From contig OX637334.1 of the NCBI GenBank assembly GCA_951799405.1, forward strand, positions 13,516,001 through 13,580,000: a stretch of DNA of 64,000 nucleotides, in the 5' to 3' direction. How positions within the stretch are numbered: the first letter of the stretch is position 1; each line of letters opens with the position of its first letter. The translations under genes and the position numbers were made by a program. The stretch comes from Agapetus fuscipes. Lineage: Eukaryota; Arthropoda; Insecta; Trichoptera; Glossosomatidae. This document shows positions 26,801 through 38,800 of the stretch, in pieces. The notes below the pieces were generated by a model. That model did not search any database and was not told the DNA's origin. It saw only the letters and a list, made by a program, of their open reading frames with translations.

Positions 26801-29800
26801 ATGGATTGAATGCTGAGATGTTAAAGGCAGGAGGAGAATATGTGGTAGAGTGGATGTTTGAATTATGCAAGATGTGTATGAAAAACAGGGTAGTACCGAT
26901 GGACTGGAGAAAGGCGGTCATTGTCCCTATTTACAAGGGTAAAGGGGACAAGAAAGACTGCCGTAACTTCAGGCCCATTAGTCTCCTTAGTATACCTGGG
27001 AAAGTCTTATGCAAAATTGTCATAAAAAAAGTGAGAATGGCCACCGATCACAGGGTCTCTGATATTCAATCTGGCTTTATGCCAGGACGAGGTTGTGTGG
27101 ACCAAATCTTTACTCTCAGACAGATTGTTGAAAAACATCTGGCTGTGGGGAGGGTGGTCTACGCAGCATTCGTAGATCTCGAGAGGGCCTTTGACTCGGT
27201 GGACAGATGTATGCTGTGGAATGTTCTCAGGAAGTACGGTGTGAATGATAATCTTCTGAATGTGATACGTGCCATCTATGAAAATAGTTCGGCATGTGTA
27301 AGAGTGGATGGGAGATATAGTGACTGGTTTGATGTATATAAGGGAGTGAGGCAAGGCTGCGTGATGAGTCCATGGTTGTTTAATAAAATCATGGACAGTT
27401 GCATAAAAGAAGCTGGAATATCAGAGAGCGGAGTGAAAGTGGGTGAAACAAGAGTTGGAGTACTTCTTTATGCTGATGATTCTATAGTTTTAGCTGACTC
27501 GGCGGAGGAACTCCAAACGATGTTAACCAAACTAAATGATGCATTTTGTAAGAATAGCTTGAAAGTAAATGCGAATAAGACAAAAGTATTAGTTTTTGAC
27601 AGGAATGAAGTATGTGAGGAACATACAATTAATTTGAATGGAATAAAAGTTAAAGTAGTGAATGAGTTTGACTATTTAGGAAGTAAGTTTGAGGCGAATG
27701 GTAAGATGACGAAAGAATTAGAGAAGCGTGCCAGCAAAGGAAGATGCGTGATAGGAGCGTTTGGTAGAATAGCGAAGAATAAAAGGATACCAAAGAAAAT
27801 GAAAATGGCGGTACACAATTGTATTTTGTTGCCGACCCTGATGTATGGAAGCGAGTCATGGACGTTGAATGAAAGAGAAGTAAATAAGGTATGCACCGTA
27901 GAAATGGCCCATCTGAGAAGTATGACAGGAAAAACACTGAAAGATAGAGTGAGAAACGAATGGGTTCAAAATGAATGCGGAGTAAAAGAAAGCGTGAAAG
28001 TGAAAGTTCAAAGAAGTGTGATGCGATGGTTTGGACATATTGAAAGGATGAATGAAGACCGACTGACAAAAAGAGTGTATAAAGGGAATGTAACAGGTAA
28101 GCGTGGAAGGGGAAGACCTAGGAAACAATGGATTGATCAGATAAATGAGATTGCGAATGAATGGAATTTACAGAGTGGAAACAAGAGAAGAGCATGCATG
28201 AAAAGTAACTCTGTAACTCTGTAACTCTGTCGCCATTCCGCTAGGGGTGGCCAGAGCCTCTGCAGAGTTGCCTCCATTTTTTCCTATCCTTACATACCTC
28301 TTTCAATTCATTCATATCCATCACCTTTTTCATGCATTTTCTTCTTTTACGCTCACTTTGTATATCCCATTCTTTCACAATCTCCTCAATCTGATCACTC
28401 CATACTTTTCTCGGTCGTCCCTTCCCTCTTTTTCCTTTCACACTTTCTTTGTATACATACTTTGTCAGTCTATCATCATTCATTCTTTCCACATGTCCAA
28501 ACCATCTCCTCACATTCTTTTGTACCTTAACTTTCACATCCTCTTTCAAATTACATTCTTTTTTTACCCATTCATTCCTAACTCTATCCCTCAGAGTTTT
28601 TCCTGTCATGCTTCTCAAATGCTTCATTTCCACCGTACATACTTTACTCATTTCGCTATCGTTCACTGTCCATGCTTCACTTCCATACAACAAAGTCGGT
28701 AACAATATGCCATTGTGTACCGCCATTCTCAGATCCATCGTCAATCGCTTGTTCTTTGCTATTCTTCCTATTGCACCGACCACTTGTTTTCCCTTGCACA
28801 CCCTATTCTCAAGTTCTCTTGTCATCTTTCCATTCTTCTCAAACATACTTCCCAAGTATCTAAATTCATCCACAATTTCAACTTTCGTACCATTCAACAA
28901 AAACGTGCATTCTTCATTTTCATCCGTTCTGTCAAAAATCAGTACTTTCGTCTTACTTGCATTAATTTTCAACTTGTTCACACACAGAGCATGGTTCAGA
29001 CTAGAGAGCATTGCCTGAAGCTCTGCTGCTGAATCAGCAATTAGTACTGCATCATCAGCATAAAGCAGAACTCCGACTTTTCTCTCTCCAATCTGTATGC
29101 CATGCCCTTCCAGATTCGCTTGTTTAACACAATGATCCATAATTATATTGAATAACCACGGGCTCATTATGCAACCCTGTCTCACACCCTTGTACACATT
29201 AAAATACTCGCTGTATTCTCCATCCACCCTGACACACGCCCTGCTATTTAGATAGATGGCGCGTATCGCGTTCAGAAGTGCTTTATTCACACCATACCTC
29301 TCAAGCACACACCACATCATACTTCTATCCACCGAGTCGAAGGCTTTCTCAAGATCTACGAAAGCCGCGTCGACCTTTTTATTTACGGCTAGCTGTTTTT
29401 CGACGATCTGTCGAAGCGCGAATATCTGGTCTACGCAACCTCTTTCCGGCATAAAGCCAGATTGTATATCTGAGACCCTCTCCTGGGTGGATAATCTTAC
29501 CCTATGGATAAGAATCTTGCATAGCACTTTACCTGGCACACTAAGAAGGCTAATCGGTCTGAAGTTACGGCAGTCTTTTTTGTCACCTTTACCTTTGTAG
29601 ATTGGCACAATGACCGCCTCTCTCCAGTCCGATGGAACCTCCTTGACACTAACACACAATTCGCAAAGCTCTTTCATCCATTCAATTACACATTCTCCTC
29701 CCGCTTTCATCATCTCAGGTCTCACACCATCCACACTTGCAGCTTTCCCATTCTTTAATTCCTTTATGACCTTTCTTACTTCTTCTTTCGATATTTTCAA

Positions 29801-32800
29801 AACATTGCCCTCATCATAATCTCCTTTCACAGTTAAATCACATTCTTCTTCACCAAAAACCTCATTAAAATATTCTTTCCATCTCTTTTTTACATCGTCT
29901 TTATTCCACAGAATGTCTCCGCTTACATTTTTGATTCCCGGAGTTGTGGACCTACAACTGTCGTTGTTTTGTCTCACCCAGCTCCAGAACATCTTTTTAT
30001 TGTCAGAGAAGTCATTCTGTGCTCTTTCACTCAATTTTTCTTCCATTCTTCTCTTACTCATTTGAACTTCATTCTTCGCTAGCCATTTTTTCGCCTTGTA
30101 TTCAGTCTCTAACACTTTATTCTTTCTGTCATTAATCCATTTTAAATAACTCTCTTTCTTCTCTTTCACTGCTTGTTTAACCCTATCATTCCACCATTCA
30201 TTGCCTTTTCTATGCCCAATCGTAACTTCACCGCATACTCTCTTTGCGCTTTCGACCAAACATGTTTTAAATGTTTTCCACATTTTTTCTACACATGCAT
30301 TCTTCACAAGTTCCTTGCATTCATCCGATTTCAAAATCTGGCTTACTTCAGCTTCAAAATCATTCCTGACATTTTCATCATCTAATTTTTCCACTTTCAC
30401 TCTTTTCATCTTAATCACTTTCGTTCTTTTCCTATCTTTTACTTCGCCTATCATTACTTTTGCACACAAGAGATGATGGTCTGAGCCCACGGATATACCT
30501 TGGTAGACTCTGACATCTCTTATGGCACCTCTCATACATTCTTCCATACATATGTAGTCAATGACTGTGCGAGTATTTGGCCCATACCACGTGTATGTGT
30601 GCACGTCTTTATGCTTATACCAAGTATTTGATACAAACATACCATGCTCCACACACACGTCAACAAGCCGTCTCCCACTGCCATTGATGACACCCCTTCC
30701 GTTTGGTCCTATTACCCTTTCATACTCTTCCTTTCTTCTACCCACCCATCCGTTCATGTCACCAAGCAGAATCACCTTTTCTTCTTTGTCTTTCATTCTG
30801 ATTTTATCGTCAAGCATATCCCAGAATTCATTCTTAATCTCCATATATTCTGAATCTACTGGCGCATAGCATGCTATCAGTAGAAAATTCGTTCTATCGT
30901 ACTTGATCCTTACTAGGAGAATCCTAGGGGAGATCCATTCATAATTCCTGATATAGCTCTTCACACATTCACTAAAAATCACACCAACACCCTGTCTAGG
31001 ACATCCATCTTTCACACCTGAGTAAATGAACAAATTTCCATTACTCATAACTTTCTCTCCTTCACCTTTCATTTTAGTTTCGGTCACACATAAAATTTTA
31101 ATTTTTCTCTCATTCATCTCTTTCAATAGTTCTTCTTCCTTATTTTTCATACCTCTTACATTCAAAGTAGCAATAATCCATTCATCTCCTTTCTTACGTC
31201 TGCTTTTACCAGGCCACAGTGGTTTCCCACTGTACCTGGCAAAGCTTTTGGCAACCCTGCAGGGGCCATCCGACACTCCTCCAACAGTACGGCGACCGGG
31301 ATTGTCAGCCCCAGTGTGTCAGACCAGTGTGAACCCAAAAGAGTGATGAAATTAGATGAGATGAAAGAAGTATGCAAGGACAGAGTCAAGTGGAGGCACT
31401 TGTGTGGAGGTACTGGCCACCCCTAGAGGAAAGGCGGCAGGATACAAGACAAGACAAGGTGGTAAGCCTCATACTAACCCTTAAGTCAATGAATTTGAGT
31501 TTGAAACATCCTTAAACAACGGTTATCTTAATTTATAATCTAAAGTTGCAAAAAAGAGTTTTGATGATTAAAATACAATGCACACCCACAAGCTGGCAAA
31601 TGTCATTTCACACTAACATATAATTGTGGCACTTGATGTTTTTCATATTATATGAGTGTTCAGGCTCATACTCGAATTTGAGTTTGAAACATCCTTAAAC
31701 AACGGTTATCTTCATTTATAATCTAAAGTTGCAAAAAAGAGTTTTGATGATTAAAATACACACCCACAAGCTGGCAAATGTCATTTCACGCTAACATATA
31801 ATTGTGGCACTTGATGTTTTTAATCTAAGAATATAAATCTAAGTTGCATAGATACATTTTGTAATTCATATTCAATGCATGTCCCAAGCAGACATGAGTG
31901 AGTTTGCACTTACAAATGCTGCCTGTTAAATTACAAATAAATATTTCAGCCTCTCATGACCATAAGCCATGCAACTTTTGCCGACCTATTCAGAAACAGG
32001 GGGAACATTTATTAAGTGAACCCATTTATACGATATGGGTGGTAAGCCTCATACTAACCCTTAAGTCAAGGAATTTGAGTTTGAAAAATCCTTAAACAAC
32101 GATAATCTTAATTTATAATCTAAAATTGCACAAAAGAGTTTTGATGATTCAAATATAATGCACACCCACAAGCTGGCAAATGTCATTTCACGCTAACATA
32201 TAATTGTGGCACTTGATGTTTTTAATATTAGAATATATAATCTAAGTTGCACAGATACAATAACTTTTATAATTTATTTTCAATGCTTGCCCCCATGGAG
32301 ACACGAGTGAGTTCCCGCTTAGAAATGCTGCATGTGAACTTACAAATTAAAATTAAGGCCTCTAATGCACATAAGCTCTGCAACTTTTGGTAACCTTTTC
32401 AGAAACAGGGGGAACATTTGTAAGTGAGCCATTTTTTACAATATGAATGTTCAGGTTCATACTTACCTATAAGTCAAGGAATTTGAGTTTGAAAAATCCT
32501 TCAGCAACAACAATGTATTATCAAAAGTTGCAAAAAAAATCTTTATTGATTCAAATGCAATGCATACCCACAAGCTGGCAAATGTCATTTCACGCTAAGG
32601 GGCTGTCCATATATTACGTCATTCGCATTAAGGGGGGGGGGAGTCTGGTCTGCGGATGACGGCAAATGATTTCCGAGTACCAAAAGTGACGTCGTTCTTG
32701 TAAATACCAATTTCTTCAAAATATACTAAATATTATGTAAGTAATAATTGTTGTATGGAAGTGAAGCATGGACAGTGAACGATAGCGAAATGAGTAAAGT

Positions 32801-35800
32801 ATGTACGGTGGAAATGAAGCATTTGAGAAGCATGACAGGAAAAACTCTGAGGGATAGAGTTAGGAATGAATGGGTAAAAAAAGAATGTAATTTGAAAGAG
32901 GATGTGAAAGTTAAGGTACAAAAGAATGTGAGGAGATGGTTTGGACATGTGGAAAGAATGAATGATGATAGACTGACAAAGTATGTATACAAAGAAAGTG
33001 TGAAAGGAAAAAGAGGGAAGGGACGACCGAGAAAAGTATGGAGTGATCAGATTGAGGAGATTGTGAAAGAATGGGATATACAAAGTGAGCGTAAAAGAAG
33101 AAAATGCATGAAAAAGGTGATGGATATGATTGAATTGAAAGAGGTATGTAAGGATAGGAAAAAATGGAGGCAACTCTGCAGAGGCTCTGGCCACCCCTAG
33201 CGGAATGGCGACAGAGTTACAGTTACAATATAACATTATTAAGTAATAAGCTCATCCATCATTACAGCAAGAGGGGCAGGGGGGGTCATTGATAATGACT
33301 ATAGGATGATTGTAGGGGGGGGGGGGGTCGAAAATCGGCCAAAATCGATGACGTAATTTATGGACGGCCCCTAACATATAATTGTGGCATTTGATGTTTT
33401 TTATATTAGAATATAAATCTAAGTTGCATAGATCCATTAACATTTATAATTCATATTCAATGCATGCCCCCATGGAAATACGAGTGAGTTCACACTTACA
33501 AATGCTGCATATGTAATTACAAATAAATATTTTAGCGTCTCATGACCATAAGTCCTGCAACTTTTGCCGACCTTTTCAGAAACAGAGAAACATTCGTTCA
33601 GTGAACATTTTTTTACGGTATGGGAGGTCAGCCTCATACCTCATGCACATGCACACAAGATACTTAGAACATGAAAGAACTAAATAACCCTTTTACCGTC
33701 ATTTTTTTTCAAATTACTTCTTAAAGTATTTAATTACAATGAAGAAGGTGTGAGGAAAAATTATTGCGAAGCCAGACTTAAACTGCCCGAAGGGCCTAGC
33801 AGACAACCGTGCGCAGCACGGTCGGTCTGCTAGTTCAAATATATAAAACAAATAAACTCTAAACAATTAAACAGTAAAAAATTTAAAAAACTACAAAACA
33901 TATATATTTTTTTTAAATTTAAAAGCCTCAGCTTTAACCGCCAGCATTACAGATCAACCGCCATTTCTTTCGATCCTTGCATACTTCTTTCATTTCATCC
34001 AGAGTCATAACCTTTTTCATACAAGCCCTCCTTTTATTATGACTCTGGATATCCCATTCTAATCTAATCTAATCTAAGCTGCAAAGATATATATCATTTA
34101 AGATTTATATTAAATGCATTCCCACAAGCAGACATGTATAATTTCGCGCTAACACATGCCGCATGTGGACCTACAATATAAAAACCCAATCTCAAATGAA
34201 CATAAGCCCTGCAACTCTTGCCGTCCTTCCCTGAAACAGGGGTGACATTGGCAAAGTGAACCATTCATTCGCTATTTTGAAAATTTGGTCCATCCATACC
34301 TTTCTTGGTCTTCCTCTTCCACGACATCCATCTATTCTACCAACATATACTTTTTCGTCAGTCTTTAATAATAATAATAATAATAATAAACACAGAATTT
34401 ATATAGCGCCTTTTATGACAATGTGTCACTACAAAGTCTTTCTACAGAGTCTTTCCTCATTTATTCTCTCCAAATGTCCAAACCATCTAAGTATCCTTCT
34501 TTTAATCTTTACTTTCACACTTGCTCTTACACCACATTCCTCTCTAACAAAATCATTCCTCACCCTATCACTCCGTCTTTTTCCAATCATACTTTTTAAG
34601 TAGTCCATTTCTACTGTATGGACTTTACTAATCTCACTTTCACTCACCGTCCAGGCTTCACTTCCATACATCAGAGTGGGCACTAGTATACCACCGTGCA
34701 CCGCCAGTCGAACATTTTTTGAAAGATTCTGGTTCTTGGCGATGCTAGCGGTAGCACCCAGTACGCACCTGCCTTTCATTATTCTTCTTTCAAATTCACC
34801 GGACATTCTTCTATCTTTTTCAAACTTACTTCCCAGGTAACAAACTCATTTACGACATCAACATTCATTCCATTAATTTTAAATTCATAATTTCATCATC
34901 TCTTTCAAAAATCAATACTTTCGTCTTACTTGCATTCAACTTCAAATGGTTACCTAACAAAGCTTCATTCAATCTAGAGAGCATTGTTTGCAATTCTACT
35001 GCTGAATCAGATACAAGAACTGCTGAATCAGATACAAGAACTGCATCATCTGCATACAGTAGAACACTCTCTTTGCTCTCTCCTATCATCAATCCACAAT
35101 CATTAAGTCTAGCATCTCTGACACACTTGTCCATGACTGTTAAATAGCCATGGACTCATCACACATCCTTGCCTCACACCCTTATAAACTTCAAACCATT
35201 CACTACACACCATCAATACGAACACATGCCATACTATTTTCATAGTTTGCATGCACCGCACCTAGGAGAGCCCCATTCACTCCATATGCTTTCAAAACAT
35301 CCCATAACATACCTCTGTCTACTGAGTAAAAAGCCTTTTCCAGATCTACAAAGGCCGTGAACAGCTTCCCCCTCACCGACAATTGTTTTTCAACAAGTTG
35401 TCATAAAGTAAAAATCTGATCAACACAGCCTCTACCAGCCATAAAGCCGGACTGTATATCGGAAATCCTTTCACTAGTAGTCAGAATCACATTTTTTATA
35501 ATCACCTTACAGAAGACTTTTCCTGGTATACTGAGTAGACTGATTGGTCTGAAGTTCTGACAGTCTTTTTTGTCCCCTTTACCTTTGTAAATGGGAATAA
35601 TGACTGCCTTCCTCCAATCCATCGGTACTACTCCGGCATTCACACAAAGCTTACATAATTCATACATCCAATCTATCACACATTCACCTCCTGCTTTCAA
35701 CATTTCACCATTTATACCATCAAACCCAGCAGACTTCCTATTCTTCAGACGTGAAATAGACATTTTTCATTTTGCTATAATAAATAAAATATGTGAGGTA

Positions 35801-38800
35801 TGTTGGTGAAATTTTGACAGCTGTCAAAGGACGCTTCCTAACTTGTCCCAGCTATAACTACGCGGATATCCATAACATCCATGGCCGTGTTCGGGGAGCG
35901 CGCTTCAAGCACTCACACACCGTTCGGGGAGCTCATCGTAAGCAAATATTATGAGCTATGATGTCACGCACGACACCTCGGCCGTTCGCTATTTTCGCTT
36001 TTTTGCGAAAGTGGGTCGGCTTAAGCGTTCCTAACTTCACACCAATGGTTCATACCGTTCCACTGACAGTTGACAGCTAACCTCAACAACGCGAATATTA
36101 GACACAATTATTAATGTTAAATAATGGATTCGAGATATCAAAAGCTCTTCAATAATTGAAAATCCTGCTGGAAATATTAGAATCATGGGTCAATAATGCG
36201 TTTTAAGATAAATCTGCATCCGTTCTGCCGAGCTTTGACAGCTGCTGTCTGGTTGACATATGAAATTCGCTTTTTATCGTTCGGTGAGGTTTGCGATCCA
36301 GCTACCCCTACCACGATTTTTACTGTAAGCGTTCAAAGTGCTCAAGCTAGCTCCCCGAACACGGCCCATGTACGCAAGTGGTGGCAATCTTGCTGTTCTT
36401 ATAACTTTTGTTTTAAGAGGTGAATGTTATTTGGCGAACTTTGTCGCTTGTTAGAAAAGCAAAATGTTGAAATCTTACATCATTTTGATCAAAAATAAAT
36501 AAATTATGATTATGCAAGATTATTACTTACTGTTACTTTGAAAAAAAAACTGCATCCAGGTTTTCCTGGATGTTTTTCATTCAAAATGAGGGCTTTATCT
36601 TTATGATATGCAAATCTTAGAATAACACTATTAACCCTTTGGCTGCGGCTGGCATGCATAGATGTCATGACGTAACTTGCATACAGTGCGGCTGGCATCT
36701 ATGCATGTCATCGAAGTTTAAAGCTTCCCCTGACATCGGTGTTCAAATTTTTCAAACTTTTTTGTTGCTTACATTATAGGTAGGTACACTAATAAAATCT
36801 CATATTATACATATTTTGAAAATATTCTTTCTCAAATATTTCGTCAGAACAGATCGATCTCTCGTCCCGCGCGTGTGTACCAATGTTTATAAACAAAATC
36901 CAGGCAAGTATACTATATTCAGATAGATATAACTGTTTACGTTTTTTGTTTTTTTGTAAAATAACTAATACATTTTTCTCTTTAGTGACGAGTATTTAAG
37001 AAAGTAAAAAAATTGTTTAAAACCTAATGGATATAAAATCTAGTTATGGAATGTGCGTATAATATATATTTTTAAGTAGTATTGTTGTGATTTACCTGTT
37101 TTTATATAAAACAACTAGCAGACCGTTGATGCACACGGTTGTCGCAAAAAGTATGGTTCCATATAAAAAGTTGACCTAATCGATCGTAATTATTTCTAAA
37201 AAATACATGTTATAACTGGTTGAAGTATAATTTTGAAATAAATAAAGAATATAGGTAGGTACTCAACGGAATTCAACCGAAAAAGAATCGACCTGTATGG
37301 CAACTTTGAGCCTATGTTGAAGTGCTGGCAATTTATTTGAAATTCGAAAGTCAAAATGAGTTTTGTTTCTCGCATAGGTTTTACATAAAAAGGTGTTGTG
37401 ATCGATCATGTTTATTTATTTAAAAAACAACAATTTAAAATCTTTTAATGATGAGGATGCACATCCGAAGTTATGAACAATATTTGTTGTGAATATGACG
37501 TGCATCTGTTCAGGAGTTCTTGAGTTTTCCATCCATTAACGCACATTTATTTTGTATGGGGAGGCCGTTGATTTTTATAAAGTAGTAGAAGATAGATAGA
37601 TAGAAGATAGATAGATAGATAGATAGATAGATACATAGATAGATAGATAGATAGATAGATATTAAAAACATCAAGTGCCACAATTATATGTTAGCCTGAA
37701 ATGACATTTGCCAGCTTGTGGGTGTGCATTGTATTTTAATCATCAAAACTCTTTTTTGCAACTTTAGATTATAAATTAAGATAACCGTTGTTTAAGGATG
37801 TTTCAAACTCAAATTCCTTGACGTAAGGGTTAGTATGAGGCTTACCACCCATATCGCATAAATGGGTTCACTTAACAAATGTTCCCCCTGTTTCTGTAAA
37901 GGTCGGCAAAAGTTGCAGGGCTTATGGTTATGAGAGGCTGAAATTTTTTTTTGTTATTACACATGCAGCATTGATAAGCGCAAACTCACTCGTGTCTCCA
38001 TGGGGGCGTGCATTGAATATGAATTATAAATGTTAATGCATCTATGCAACTTGGATTATAATATATTGTAATATTAAAAAGATTAAATGCCGCAAAAAGT
38101 ATGGTTCCATATAAATAGTTGACCTAATTGATCGTAATTATTTCTAAAAAATACATGTAATAACTGGTTGAAGTATAATTTTGAAATAAATAAAGAATAT
38201 AGGTAGGTACTCAACGGAATTCAACCGAAAAAGAATCGACCTGTATGGCAACTTTGAAGCCTATGTTGAAGTGTTGGCAATTTATTTGAAATTCAAATGT
38301 CAAAATGAGTTTTGTTTCTCGCATAGGTTTTACATAAAAAGGTGTTGTGATCGATCATGTTTATTTATTTAAAAAACAACAATTTAAAATCTTTTAATGA
38401 TGAGGGTGCACATCCCAAGTTCTAAACAATATTTGTTGTGAATATGACGTGCATCTGTTCAGGAGTTCTTCAGTTTGTCATCCATTAACGCACATTTATT
38501 TTGTATGGGGAGGCCGTTGATTTTTATAATTATAAGGGAAGGGACAAGTGAAAACATGTGTTGAAAGTTTGTGATTTGTGTTCCTGGATAACTAATGAAT
38601 ATACTTTTTCATAAATTTTGAAGTTTCATCAAGTACTTAATTAAGGTAGGAAATCAATTTATGTGTAAAAAAATAACCTTAAAAAAGTATTCCGTTCTGG
38701 CGGTGCGTATGTAGCAAATAAATTCCGAATCGAAACGGTTAAATGCTTAGTAATTATTCTGTAAATTAGCCTAATATTCGGCTGAACACGAACATTTAAA

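Larger units (their letters stand above)
25258..31426 (+). pseudogene. LINE A endonuclease/reverse transcriptase, interrupted
   Basis: The frame is open to 28205 and continues in frame at 31342-31426 (CMKRVMKLDEMKEVCKDRVK to TGHP and TAG), giving about 1010 codons when the insert is removed. AP endonuclease motifs: ATWNVRE, VTEIKM, LLGDMNGWIG, STDHFLLC. RT motifs: FRPISLLSIPGKV, AAFVDLERAFDSVD, VRQGCVMSPWLFN, LLYADDSIVLAD. The C-terminal tail has GRPRKQWIDQINEI. There is no ATG before the endonuclease; the frame is open back to the 5' end of the element. Apart from LINE B it has no internal stop. SDH is replaced by TDH. Confidence 0.85.
25233..31457 (+). mobile_element. RTE-like LINE A, split by LINE B
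   Basis: It is flanked by GGTGGTAA at 25225-25232 and 31458-31465, a target duplication inside a Helitron array unit. It consists of 25233-28205 plus 31342-31457, with LINE B (28206-31336) and one copy of B's AAAAG target duplication between them. The 3' end after the stop is short, with ACAAG repeats. One long ORF, a short UTR and a short-repeat tail suit RTE-like LINEs; the clade call is by resemblance only. Confidence 0.8.
23711..33833 (+). mobile_element. Helitron H3 copy expanded by nested insertions
   Basis: The 5' end is TCCCTTCCCTTATAATTAT after A. The 3' end has the hairpin ACCGTGCGCAGCACGGT, then CGGTCTGCTAG, then T at 33834. Both ends match the 2.4 kb Helitron at 9662-12085. Inside are R240-derived array blocks (24180-25232, 31458-32598, 33372-33650), the LINE A/LINE B nest (25233-31457) and a MITE (32599-33371). 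Without these insertions the Helitron is about 3.1 kb and has no transposase. Confidence 0.8.
33940..35765 (-). mobile_element. RTE-like LINE C, 5'-truncated, broken
   Basis: A relative of LINEs A and B. On the minus strand it encodes LKNRKSAGFDGINGEMLKAG (35401-35763), a decayed middle with DKCVRDARL and LLYADDAVLVSDS (34865-35134), and the C-terminal RIMKGRCVLGATASIAKN to LRWFGHLERINEERL (34429-34806). The end EWDIQSHNKRR to DRKKWRLICNAGG lies at about 33950-34060. Frameshifts and small duplications (CTGAATCAGATACAAGAACTG twice at about 35003-35044) break it. A R240 unit and an AAT/GCGCC module are inserted near its 3' end. Confidence 0.8.
37115..38544 (-). mobile_element. Helitron H3-related copy with duplicated 5' module
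   Basis: On the minus strand it starts TCCCTTCCCTTATAATTAT at 38544 and ends with an ACCGT/ACGGT hairpin and CTGCTAG at 37115. The interrupted sequence AAAACAA|CAAGTG rejoins exactly as in MITE copy 1 (AAAACAACAAGTG near 8770), with no target duplication. Two nearly identical 5' modules (38095-38544 and about 37135-37580) flank one R240 compound unit and a GATA microsatellite. Confidence 0.85.
36635..38738. mobile_element. piggyBac-like MITE copy 2, split by a Helitron
   Basis: TTAA at 36631-36634 and 38739-38742. It matches copy 1 (8302-8966) throughout, except for a 1430-bp Helitron at 37115-38544 and a GTAG insertion near 36780. Intron 1 of RSL1D1. Confidence 0.8.

Noticed and set aside
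26178..26921. 247-codon minus-strand frame in LINE A, and similar long antisense frames in LINE B
   Set aside because: Ser/Phe/Ile-rich complements of the lysine- and glutamate-rich LINE coding strand. No family features.
36196..36423. 75-codon frame in the 484-bp MITE
   Set aside because: Overlaps the terminal repeat and shows no protein features.
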